Positions 7,087 through 13,691 of a DNA stretch of 16,013 nt are shown piece after piece; position 1 is the stretch's first letter; each line of letters starts with the position of its first letter. The notes beneath the pieces were generated by a model that ran no database searches, had not been told where the DNA came from, and worked only from the letters and a program-made list of their open reading frames with translations. Made by a program: the position numbers and the translations under genes. Source of the stretch: Candidatus Kuenenbacteria bacterium (lineage in GTDB: Bacteria; Patescibacteriota; Patescibacteriia; UBA2591; PGYQ01); contig JACQWZ010000015.1 in NCBI GenBank assembly GCA_016209005.1, positions 1-16,013 of the forward strand. Reading direction: 5' to 3'.

Positions 7087-7156
7087 ATTCTTTTTTAAAC
7101 ATCTCTTCTAATTCTTCTTTTATTCTTTTTTAAACATCTCTTCTAATTCTTCTTTT
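7087..7156. repeat. 35-bp perfect tandem duplication across a stop codon
   Basis: 7087-7121 and 7122-7156 are identical. The second unit holds the last codons and most of the stop of the coiled-coil protein gene; the first is the extra copy just downstream of it. As 35 is not a multiple of 3, the extra copy cannot extend the protein. It looks like a recent slippage or duplication event. Confidence 0.9.
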
Positions 7157-7824
7157 ATAAAAACCATTGATACAAATGAATTGTCAATTCTTTCTCTTGC
7201 ATTTTCTCTTTCTAATTTTTCTCTTTCTAATATTATTGCTTTTATTGCTTTTTTATCTTTATTCATTTCTTTATCATCTTCTTTTATTTCTTCTTTTTTT
7301 ATTTCTTCTTTGGCTTTTTTTAATTTTCTTTCAAATTCTTCTATTTTTTTTATAAATTTTCTTATTTGTTCTATTAAATATTGTTTTAATATTTTTTGTT
7401 TTTCTGCCATTTCTTCTAATTTTCTAAAATCAACTCCTGTTTCGTTTTTAAAATAAAGAGCCAATAATAATCTTGGAAATTCAAAATAAATATTTTTCAT
7501 TTTTTCAGTTTCCGGTGTTATTTTATAGTCTTTATTGTCTTTTTTTTTTGCTATTTTTTGAGCATAATGAAAATCTGGATGTTGTTGAATAATTTTCCAC
7601 ACTACTCTCCAATCTTCTTCTTTATCAAAACTAAAATTTTTCTTTAATTTTTCTTCAAGATTTTTTAAATCTTTTTCAGTCAAAATTTCTTTATCATCAC
7701 CTTTTCTCTTTTTTCCCATTTTTAAAATTGTCCGAATTTCTAAAATAGAAAAAAAATTTTCTAAAGACAAAATTTCTCCGTCTTTTATTTCTGATTGATA
7801 TTCTATTGATAATTGATTTTCCAT
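7120..7824 (-). CDS. Charged coiled-coil protein, function unknown
   Basis: A 234-residue protein I do not recognise. The N-terminal third is mixed (MENQLSIEYQSEIKDGEI), then a basic stretch (KMGKKRKGDDKE, about 36-47), then a tryptophan/histidine-containing segment (EEDWRVVWKIIQQHPDFHYAQKIA, about 70-93) and a hydrophobic patch (YFEFPRLLLALYFKNETG, about 112-129). From about 135 to 234 it is almost all K/E/I heptad-like sequence, a likely long coiled coil. There is no signal peptide or membrane helix. The start at 7824 is well supported: AGAAAGGA sits about 6 bases upstream, one of few clear Shine-Dalgarno sites here. It is the first gene of the leftward operon, before pheS. Confidence 0.75.
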   Translation of the reverse strand: MENQLSIEYQSEIKDGEILSLENFFSILEIRTILKMGKKRKGDDKEILTEKDLKNLEEKLKKNFSFDKEEDWRVVWKIIQQHPDFHYAQKIAKKKDNKDYKITPETEKMKNIYFEFPRLLLALYFKNETGVDFRKLEEMAEKQKILKQYLIEQIRKFIKKIEEFERKLKKAKEEIKKEEIKEDDKEMNKDKKAIKAIILEREKLERENARERIDNSFVSMVFIKEELEEMFKKE

Positions 7825-7879
7825 ATTTTTCCTTTCTTTTTTAAAATAAAAATTAAATTATTTCCCGACCTTTAAATAA

Positions 7880-7907
7880 AAATTAACACATTTAAAGAAA
7901 AAATCAA
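7880..7907 (-). promoter_or_regulatory. Weak candidate promoter for the leftward pheS operon
   Basis: On the minus strand, TTGATT (7902-7907) is followed after 16 bases by TAATTT (7880-7885), about 55 bases before the coiled-coil gene start. The match to a -35/-10 pair is partial and the region is AT-rich, so this is tentative. It is the only gap large enough to hold a promoter for the operon. Confidence 0.3.
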
Positions 7908-7950
7908 GTCTTTGTATATTTTTTATATTTTTTACACTGGTTTATAGTAA

Positions 7951-7995
7951 TGTTTTTGTGTTTTTGTGTTTTCGTGTTTTCGTATTTTTGTGTTG
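7951..7995. repeat. TTTTTGTG / TTTTCGTG word repeat in the divergent spacer
   Basis: Tandem words GTTTTTGTG, TTTTCGTG and TTTTCGTATTTTTGTG. This is the reverse-strand version of the ACACAAAAAC/ACACGAAAAC words at 2684-2725 and 8500-8586. It lies in the 272-base gap between the two divergent gene groups. Confidence 0.65.
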
Positions 7996-8036
7996 CTTTT
8001 AATTTTAAAAAGCTATAAACTATAAATAACAATTTT

Positions 8037-8085
8037 GCGCATTTTTTTCCGCGTTATTTCGCGTTAATTTCCGCGTAATTCCGCG
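8037..8085. repeat. CCGCGTTAATTT word repeat upstream of the DUF4012 gene
   Basis: Four near-copies of (C)CGCGT(T)A(A)TTTC, ending 11 bases before the DUF4012 ATG, so they form most of its untranslated leader. No Shine-Dalgarno is present. Origin and role are unknown. Confidence 0.6.
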
Positions 8086-8096
8086 ACATTGTTAAC

Positions 8097-10790
8097 ATGA
8101 AACTAAAAATTAGAAAAATAAAAGAAGAAGAAAGTTTGAATGAAAAACCAGCCCATCTAGTTGATCTTAAAATTTCTAAAAATCAAAAAGAAAATCAATC
8201 TACCAATGAGCAAACTGGTTCCACTAAATGGCAAAAAAAAATTGAAAGAAAAAAAAACACTCCTTCTTCTTTAAAATACCCAATGATTTTGTTTCAAAAA
8301 ATATCAAATGAATTTGCTCAATCTAAAAAAGCATTATTTTTTTATGGCAAAAAATTTTCTATCTTAAAAAAAAAAAAAATTACTTCTTTAAATAATTTTT
8401 ATTTTACAAAAACTTCGCATTTAATAAAATTTATTTCTATTTCTATTAAAGATCAATATCACGCCATTCTTTTAATGCTGCGCACTGTTATTTCAACGCT
8501 AAACAAAAAAACACGAAAACAAAAAAACACAAAAACACAAGAACACAAAAACACAAGAACACAAGAACACAAGAACACAAGAACATTGAATCAAATAAAA
8601 TTAATTTTTAATGGATTCGGTAAATTTATCACAAACTTTCAAATGTCAATTTTCATTCGACAATTGGTTCGCCGGTGGAATAATAAACCAGATAAATATT
8701 TACCATCTATTAAATTTTTTCCTATTAAATCCAGTGAAGCTGGTGTAAAACAATTTAACAGAGTTCACCCTGTTAAATCTTTATTATTTAACAGGGTAAA
8801 GCCTATTTTAATTTTTATATTAATCGCTTTTGTTTTTATTTTATCGCTCCATATTTTATTTTTAACGCAAAAAAATAAAAACACGGAATATCGCGTTTCT
8901 GAAAAAGAGGTAAATATTTTTAAATTCACCCCATTAGATAATAAACATCAAGCAGGATTAACTCCGTTAGATAATAAATATCTAATGGAGTTAACTAATA
9001 ATATAAAGTTATCTGATTTTATCGCAAACCAATCAAAATTTAATCAAATAATTAAATTATTGCCAGCTAATTTAAAAAATCGCGCCTTATTAAAAGCTGA
9101 AAAAAATTTATCAGAGGCCAGAGAAAATTTAATTGCCATTTTGGATAATAAAGAAATAAAAAATAAAATTCTTACCGAACAAATAATTAATTTTCAAAAT
9201 AATTTATTAATTGCCTTGCCTAAAATTCAACTCGCTAATTTTTATTTAACTCAAATTAATATTAGAACAATCCGCCAGCTGACGGATCAAAATGAATTTA
9301 ATCAAATAAAAACTTACTTTTCAAAATTAGACAATAACATTCAAAAACTTTTAGATTATTCAAAAATATTATTGCAAATATTAGGTAACAAAAAAAAACA
9401 ACGTTATTTGATAGTTTTTCAAAATGATAATAAAATTAGGCCAACCGGCGGATTGATAGAAAATTTTATTTTAGTAGATATTAATCATGGCGTGATTAAA
9501 AGGGTAGAGACGCAGCATTGCTGCGTCTCTACAGAACAACAACAAAATCCAACTCAACCGCCATATCCCTTAAATTTAATCAACTCTACTTGGCAAGCGC
9601 AAGACGCTAATTGGTTTTTTGATTTTCCAACTTCCGCTCAAAAAATTATTTGGTTTTATAAAAAATTAATTCATTCGCTAATGGATCAAAAAATAGATGG
9701 CGTTATAAGTTTAAACTCAAGTTTAATTCCAGAAATTTTAAAAATTACTGGACCAATTAAAATGTCAGAATATTCTATTATGGTTAACAATGAAAATTTT
9801 TTAACAATTAATAAAATACTTTGTAGAGACGCAGAATCTTGCGTCTCTACAACATCAAATTTTATTACTGATTTTATTCCAGAATTATTAAATAAAATTT
9901 TATTTATTCAAAATAACTCGGAACAATCTTTAAAAATTTTAGAAATTTTAAACGAAGCTCTGTCCAAAAAAGACATGATGTTTTATTTTAATAATCCTGA
10001 TTTACAAAAAAATATTTTAAAAAATAATTGGGCTGGAGAAGTAAAATCAATAAATAATGGGGATTATTTAGCCGTGATTAATGCTGATATTAACGGAAAA
10101 TCAAATGAAAATATTAAACAATTAGTTGATTTGGAAGCGCAAATTTTAGATGACGGAACAATTATTAATACCGTAAAAATTACCAGAACATCTTTTGAAA
10201 ATGAATTTACTAATTTAAAAAATCTCAATTATATAAAAATTTACGTTCCAAAAGGAAGCACTCTTCTTGAAATTAAGGGATTTAAAAAAAATCCGATGCC
10301 ATTACTTAAAACTTTTTCAGAAGAATATTTAATGGATGAGGATTTATTAAAAATTCAAAAACAAACATTGATTGATGAAGCGACTAACACAAGGATTGGT
10401 CAAGAATTTAATAAAACAGTTTTTAGTAATTGGGTTGAAGTTGAACCGAAAAAATCCGCGACAATCGCATTTAAATATAAACTGCCTTTTAAATTAGAAG
10501 ATTTAAAAACCAGTCAAACGTCACAAAAATTCTTGCAAAATTTTTATAAAAAAATAGCAAAAAAATTTGATTTAATTAATGAAACACTGCCTTACCAACT
10601 TTTAATTCAAAAACAATCGGGCAAAAAAAACGAGATTTGGAAATATTCCATTAATTTGCCAATCGATTGGCAACTTGTTTGGCAAAATTTCTCCCATGAT
10701 TTTATAGAAAAAAACGGGCAAATTAAATTTACTTCTTTTCTAAACCAAGATCAACTTTGGTCAATGCTTTTAAAAAAAATAACCGATTAA
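8097..10790 (+). CDS. DUF4012 membrane protein with repeat-derived insertions
   Basis: An 897-residue protein. The N-terminal 235 residues are basic, low-complexity and presumably cytoplasmic. A single membrane helix lies at about 235-258 (ILIFILIAFVFILSLHILFL), so most of the protein should be outside. The DUF4012 domain begins near 430 with YLIVFQNDNKIRPTGGLIENF, a hallmark of the family, and continues through VISLNSSLIPEILKITGPI (about 540-560) to about 800. The family is abundant in Patescibacteria and Actinobacteria, often near envelope-polysaccharide genes; its function is unknown. Six stretches are coded by short repeats, at about residues 136-163, 220-234, 278-300, 392-398, 470-479 and 576-585. 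The start at 8097 (MKLKIRKIKEEE) has no Shine-Dalgarno; its leader is a repeat. Confidence 0.88.
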   Translation: MKLKIRKIKEEESLNEKPAHLVDLKISKNQKENQSTNEQTGSTKWQKKIERKKNTPSSLKYPMILFQKISNEFAQSKKALFFYGKKFSILKKKKITSLNNFYFTKTSHLIKFISISIKDQYHAILLMLRTVISTLNKKTRKQKNTKTQEHKNTRTQEHKNTRTLNQIKLIFNGFGKFITNFQMSIFIRQLVRRWNNKPDKYLPSIKFFPIKSSEAGVKQFNRVHPVKSLLFNRVKPILIFILIAFVFILSLHILFLTQKNKNTEYRVSEKEVNIFKFTPLDNKHQAGLTPLDNKYLMELTNNIKLSDFIANQSKFNQIIKLLPANLKNRALLKAEKNLSEARENLIAILDNKEIKNKILTEQIINFQNNLLIALPKIQLANFYLTQINIRTIRQLTDQNEFNQIKTYFSKLDNNIQKLLDYSKILLQILGNKKKQRYLIVFQNDNKIRPTGGLIENFILVDINHGVIKRVETQHCCVSTEQQQNPTQPPYPLNLINSTWQAQDANWFFDFPTSAQKIIWFYKKLIHSLMDQKIDGVISLNSSLIPEILKITGPIKMSEYSIMVNNENFLTINKILCRDAESCVSTTSNFITDFIPELLNKILFIQNNSEQSLKILEILNEALSKKDMMFYFNNPDLQKNILKNNWAGEVKSINNGDYLAVINADINGKSNENIKQLVDLEAQILDDGTIINTVKITRTSFENEFTNLKNLNYIKIYVPKGSTLLEIKGFKKNPMPLLKTFSEEYLMDEDLLKIQKQTLIDEATNTRIGQEFNKTVFSNWVEVEPKKSATIAFKYKLPFKLEDLKTSQTSQKFLQNFYKKIAKKFDLINETLPYQLLIQKQSGKKNEIWKYSINLPIDWQLVWQNFSHDFIEKNGQIKFTSFLNQDQLWSMLLKKITD
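8500..8586. repeat. ACACAAGAAC tandem word repeat translated within the DUF4012 gene
   Basis: ACACGAAAAC, ACACAAAAAC and then ACACAAGAAC words, read in frame as KNTKTQEHKNTRTQEHKNTR-type sequence (about residues 136-163). The same word family is noncoding at 2684-2725, 7951-7995 and 10793-10836. Here it makes a basic, polar spacer on the cytoplasmic side of the membrane helix. Confidence 0.85.
8754..8797. repeat. Double palindrome in frame within the DUF4012 gene
   Basis: TTTAACAG (8754-8761) pairs with CTGTTAAA (8770-8777), and ACCCTGTTAAA (8767-8777) pairs perfectly with TTTAACAGGGT (8787-8797). The middle arm can pair either way. It codes for FNRVHPVKSLLFNRV, just before the membrane helix. 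Confidence 0.8.
8929..8994. repeat. TTAGATAATAAA repeat with a 16-base inverted arm, within the DUF4012 gene
   Basis: TTAACTCCGTTAGATA (8958-8973) pairs at 15 of 16 positions with 8979-8994 around a 5-base loop, and a further direct copy of the TTAGATAATAAA word lies at 8934-8945. The peptide is TPLDNKHQAGLTPLDNKYL, itself a visible repeat (TPLDNK twice). Confidence 0.8.
9270..9287. repeat. ATCCGCCAGCTGACGGAT palindrome within the DUF4012 gene
   Basis: An 18-base palindrome with one mismatched pair, coding for IRQLTD (about residues 392-397). A relative, GTCCGCCAGCTAACGGAT, lies in the noncoding spacer at 10951-10968, so this is a dispersed element found both inside and outside genes. Confidence 0.75.
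9504..9532. repeat. GTAGAGACGCAGC palindrome, copy 1, in frame
   Basis: GTAGAGACGCAGC, ATT, GCTGCGTCTCTAC: 13-bp perfect arms with a 3-base loop. It codes for VETQHCCVST inside the DUF4012 domain (about residues 470-479). The family resembles short palindromes I recall from cyanobacterial and other genomes. Confidence 0.9.
9823..9850. repeat. GTAGAGACGCA palindrome, copy 2, in another reading frame
   Basis: GTAGAGACGCA, GAATCT, TGCGTCTCTAC: 11-bp perfect arms. It is the same family as 9504-9532, but the left arm is read in a different phase (CRDAESCVST). One gene thus carries two copies in two frames, which argues for insertion rather than for selection on the peptide. Confidence 0.9.
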
Positions 10791-11125
10791 CATAAAAACA
10801 AAAAAACAAAAAAACAAAAAAACAAAAAAAATACAAGAACAAATTAACCCAATTAATCTAAATAAATAAATTACAAATTCAAAATTACAAATTCCAAATA
10901 AATTACAAATCCAAAATTCTAAATTCAAAACAAATTAATTTTTAGATTTTGTCCGCCAGCTAACGGATTGAATTTATTTGTGATTTGAGATTTTGAATTT
11001 GGTGCTTAAAAATTGGGATTTGTTTAGAGTAATTAGGTTAATTAGTAATTAGAAATTTATTCTTTCTTACATTTTAATTCTGCATTCATAAATCATAAAT
11101 CTTAAATCATAAATCTTAAATTCTT
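10791..11125. other. 335-base spacer of word repeats between the DUF4012 gene and gatB
   Basis: No gene or RNA seen. It starts with (AAAAAAC)n at 10793-10836 and continues with ACAAATTCAAAATT-type words (10861-10935). GTCCGCCAGCTAACGGAT (10951-10968) is at the centre. The following half carries similar words in inverted orientation (GAATTTATTTGTGATTTGAGATT; ATTAGGTTAATT against AATTAACCCAATTAAT). The whole can be read as one long, imperfect inverted repeat. It ends with tandem ATAAATC/TTAAATC words (11092-11121) directly before gatB. No convincing promoter. Confidence 0.6.
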
Positions 11126-12802
11126 ATGTTCTTCCCAATCATTGGCCTAGAAATTCATGTGCAGTTAAAAACAAAATCTAAAATGTTTTGTGGTTGCGAT
11201 AATTCTGGAGAAAATCAACCTCAAAACACGACTGTTTGTCCGGTTTGTATGGGATTTCCCGGGGCTTTACCAGTAATAAATGAACAAGCTGTGGAATGGA
11301 CCATTTTAATGGGTCTGGCTTTAAATGGAGAAATTGCTAAATTTTCTAAGTTTGATCGCAAAAATTATTTTTATCCAGACTTGCCAAAAGGTTATCAAAT
11401 ATCACAATTTGATTTTCCATTTGTAAAAAATGGATATTTAATTATTCCAGAATCTAATAAAAAAATTAGATTAAATAGAATTCATTTGGAAGAAGACGCG
11501 GCTAAATTATTGCATTCTCAAAATAAAAAATATAGCTTGATAGATTTTAATCGATCAAGCACGCCTTTAATGGAAATTGTCACCGAGCCAGATTTTAGAA
11601 CGTCGCAAGAAGCAAAAAATTTCTTGCAAGAATTAAGATTAATCGCTAAATATCAAGATATTTCAGACGCTGATATGGAAAAAGGTCATTTGCGATGCGA
11701 CGCTAATATTTCACTAATGCCTTCCGAAGAATTAAATAATAATAATTTTGACGCCGCTAAATTTTTAAAAAACCTTTATCCAAAAACAGAAATAAAAAAT
11801 TTAAATTCTTTTAAAGCGGTTGAGCGAGCTTTGGAATACGAAATTAAAAGACAAACAAAATTATGGGAGCAAGGAAATCCGCCAAAAGAACAAACGACTC
11901 GCGGTTGGGATGAAAATAAAGGAATCACTGTGGAACAACGGATAAAAGAGGAAGCACATGATTATCGTTATTTTCCAGAGCCAGACCTTCCCCCGCTTTA
12001 TATTGAAAAAAAATTTTTAGAAAAAATTAAATTACAATTAAGAGAATTGCCCCAACAAAAAAGAATAAGATTTATTGAAGAATATGGATTTACTTTAAAT
12101 GAAGCGAAAATTTTAACGGAAAATCGCGCTTTATCTTATTACACCGAACAAGTTATTTCCGAATTAAGAGAATGGTTTTTTTCTTTTGATAAATCCCGCA
12201 CCTTTCCACAGAGCATTAAACTTTGTAAAAAAAATTTATATAATACCAATTTATCCTCACAACAAACTATGGGGTATTCTAGAAAGGTGCGGGATAAAAT
12301 TGAAGAAGAGCAAAGAGAAAAAATATGGCAAGAGAATAAAGAAAAAATCTGTAAATTAACAGCAAGTTGGTTGATAAATAGATTGGCTAAACATTTGTCC
12401 GAGGCAAAAATTAAAATTCCGACTTGTCTTTCTGATTTAGATCAAACATTTTGGAAAGAACAATCGCTTAAAATTTCTCCGGAAAATTTTGCCGAACTTT
12501 TGTGTTTAATTTATAAAAATAAAATAAATCAAACCAATGGGCAAAAAGTTTTAGAAGAAATGTTTAAAACTGGGGCCGAACCTTCCGATATTATAAAAGA
12601 ACAAAAATTAGAACAAGTGAGCGACGAATCGGAATTAGATAATTTAGCGAAAAAAATAATTGAAAATAATCCCAAAGTTGTCGAAGAATATAAAAATGGA
12701 AAACAAAACGCGATGCAATTTTTAATCGGACAAATGATGAAAGAATCAAAAGACAAAGCCAACCCGCAAATTGTGATAGAAATTTTGAAAAAAAATTTAT
12801 AA
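11126..12802 (+). CDS. gatB: Aspartyl/glutamyl-tRNA amidotransferase subunit B
   Basis: Kinase/transamidase-partner subunit of GatCAB, which converts Glu-tRNA-Gln to Gln-tRNA-Gln (and Asp-tRNA-Asn to Asn-tRNA-Asn). Family hallmarks from the start: IGLEIHVQL (6-14), CGCDN and CPVCMGFPG (the four-cysteine zinc site), RKNYFYPDLPKGYQISQ (77-93), HLEEDAAKL, and DFNRSSTPLMEIVTEPD (139-155). DADMEKGHLRCDANIS and AHDYRYFPEPDLPP close the catalytic core, and a helical tail with a YqeY-type C-terminus follows to 558. The usual length is about 475-500; the excess is partly an insertion at about residues 356-390 bounded by a 14-bp perfect inverted repeat. No gatA or gatC lies nearby. The ATG at 11126 has no Shine-Dalgarno. 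Confidence 0.96.
   Translation: MFFPIIGLEIHVQLKTKSKMFCGCDNSGENQPQNTTVCPVCMGFPGALPVINEQAVEWTILMGLALNGEIAKFSKFDRKNYFYPDLPKGYQISQFDFPFVKNGYLIIPESNKKIRLNRIHLEEDAAKLLHSQNKKYSLIDFNRSSTPLMEIVTEPDFRTSQEAKNFLQELRLIAKYQDISDADMEKGHLRCDANISLMPSEELNNNNFDAAKFLKNLYPKTEIKNLNSFKAVERALEYEIKRQTKLWEQGNPPKEQTTRGWDENKGITVEQRIKEEAHDYRYFPEPDLPPLYIEKKFLEKIKLQLRELPQQKRIRFIEEYGFTLNEAKILTENRALSYYTEQVISELREWFFSFDKSRTFPQSIKLCKKNLYNTNLSSQQTMGYSRKVRDKIEEEQREKIWQENKEKICKLTASWLINRLAKHLSEAKIKIPTCLSDLDQTFWKEQSLKISPENFAELLCLIYKNKINQTNGQKVLEEMFKTGAEPSDIIKEQKLEQVSDESELDNLAKKIIENNPKVVEEYKNGKQNAMQFLIGQMMKESKDKANPQIVIEILKKNL
12193..12295. repeat. 103-base insert bounded by 14-bp inverted repeats, in frame in gatB
   Basis: ATCCCGCACCTTTC (12193-12206) and its exact complement (12282-12295) enclose 75 bases that keep the gatB frame open. 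The encoded stretch (SRTFPQSIKLCKKN...TMGYSRKVRD) falls in the helical tail domain between LSYYTEQVISELREW and the helix containing ASWLINRL, which in ordinary GatB are much closer. It is larger than the other coding palindromes here. Confidence 0.8.
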
Positions 12803-12839
12803 TTTATCCGTCTAATTAAAAAGTTTTCAACACCATATA

Positions 12840-12880
12840 AATTGACAAAAAAATAGAAAAAATATAATCTAATAATAATT
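12840..12880 (+). promoter_or_regulatory. Promoter-like 41-bp direct repeat, copy 1, upstream of the MNT gene
   Basis: TTGACA at 12843-12848 and TATAAT at 12864-12869, 15 bases apart (shorter than the ideal 17). The 41 bases are identical to 13651-13691. It starts 37 bases after the gatB stop and puts the MNT ATG about 45 bases beyond the -10, so it probably drives the MNT-HEPN pair. Confidence 0.7.
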
Positions 12881-12913
12881 CTATAATAATTCTAAAATTT
12901 TTGAGTTTCTATT

Positions 12914-13255
12914 ATGGCTCAAATTCAATTAAAAGAAAAACATAAACAGGAAATAGAAAAAATTGTTAATCAAATAAAGATAGCCTATAAACCAGAAAAA
13001 ATTATTTTATTTGGTTCTTTCGCTTTTGGTCAACCAAAAGAAAATAGCGATATAGATTTAGTGGTGATAAAAAAAACAGAAAAAAAATTTGGAGCAAGAT
13101 TATTTGAGGTGGCTAAAATGATTAAAAGTAAATTAGGGACAGATGTTTTAGTTTATACTCCAAAAGAATGGGAGAAAGGATTAAAGAGTCAATATTATTT
13201 TTTTACAGAAATAAAAAATAAAGGAAAATTATTATATGAAAAATCTGTCTCATAA
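12914..13255 (+). CDS. MNT-domain minimal nucleotidyltransferase (antitoxin of a HEPN/MNT pair)
   Basis: A 113-residue protein of the minimal nucleotidyltransferase family, as in MntA. The active-site pattern GSx10DxD is complete: G34-S35 in LFGSFAFG, then D46 and D48 in SDIDLVVI, with D77 in LGTDVLVYT as the likely third carboxylate. In characterised HEPN/MNT (type VII) systems such enzymes silence the partner toxin by adding AMP to it; that role is inferred here. The gene overlaps the HEPN gene by 20 bases, the usual arrangement for co-translation. No Shine-Dalgarno precedes the ATG. The pair sits between gatB and the thrS leader and is flanked by 41-bp direct repeats, which suggests it was inserted there. 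Confidence 0.88.
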   Translation: MAQIQLKEKHKQEIEKIVNQIKIAYKPEKIILFGSFAFGQPKENSDIDLVVIKKTEKKFGARLFEVAKMIKSKLGTDVLVYTPKEWEKGLKSQYYFFTEIKNKGKLLYEKSVS

Positions 13256-13652
13256 AAATTTAATAAAAGCTTGGCTTTATAAAGGAAAAGATGATTTATT
13301 GTTTGCTAAAGCTTCTTTTAAAGAAACAGAATTTTATGATCAGATTTGTTGTCTATGTCAACAAGCGGTTGAAAAATGCATCAAGGCAATAATATTAACA
13401 ATCAAAAGAGAAATTACAAAAGAAGATAAAATTCATAATCTTAATATTCTTGCTAAAAAGTGTAAATCTTTAATTGACTTGAGTCAGTTTGATGAGGAAT
13501 TAAGAATTTTAAGCGAGACTTATATTCCAGTAAGATATCCTAATGAAGCTCACTTAAAAGCATTTTCTAAAAAAGAAGCTAAAGATTCAATAGAAATGAC
13601 TGAAAAAATAATAAATTTTATTGACGAACGTCTGATAAAAATTTTAAAATAA
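13236..13652 (+). CDS. HEPN-domain protein (likely toxin RNase of the HEPN/MNT pair)
   Basis: A 138-residue all-helical protein of the HEPN family. It has the typical N-terminal helix (WLYKGKDDLLFAKASF), the cysteine/glutamine-rich helix (YDQICCLCQQAVEKCIKAII, about 34-53), and YIPVRYPNEAH near residues 96-106, where R100 and H106 fit the Rx4-6H motif of HEPN RNases. Such proteins act as RNases or as tRNA-targeting toxins held in check by an MNT partner; activity here is inferred. The stop codon TAA (13650-13652) uses the first two bases of the second 41-bp promoter repeat, and the -35 of the thrS promoter starts directly after it. Given its position beside aminoacylation genes, a tRNA target is tempting but unproven. 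Confidence 0.85.
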   Translation: MKNLSHKNLIKAWLYKGKDDLLFAKASFKETEFYDQICCLCQQAVEKCIKAIILTIKREITKEDKIHNLNILAKKCKSLIDLSQFDEELRILSETYIPVRYPNEAHLKAFSKKEAKDSIEMTEKIINFIDERLIKILK

Positions 13653-13691
13653 TTGACAAAAAAATAGAAAAAATATAATCTAATAATAATT
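13651..13691 (+). promoter_or_regulatory. Promoter-like 41-bp direct repeat, copy 2, driving the thrS T-box leader
   Basis: Identical to 12840-12880: TTGACA at 13653-13658 and TATAAT at 13674-13679. Transcription should start near 13686, at the front of the T-box leader. It overlaps the HEPN stop by 2 bases. Confidence 0.75.

Noticed and set aside
7167..7456. Two overlapping plus-strand frames rich in Phe, Leu and Ser
   Set aside because: They mirror the lysine/glutamate-rich coiled-coil gene on the other strand, which has a good ribosome-binding site.
8500..8586. Tandem repeat that could be taken for a CRISPR array
   Set aside because: Units are about 10 bases, contiguous, without spacers, and are translated within a long gene; no cas genes nearby.
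12529..12762. Minus-strand frame opposite gatB
   Set aside because: Antisense to the YqeY-type tail of GatB; no independent support.
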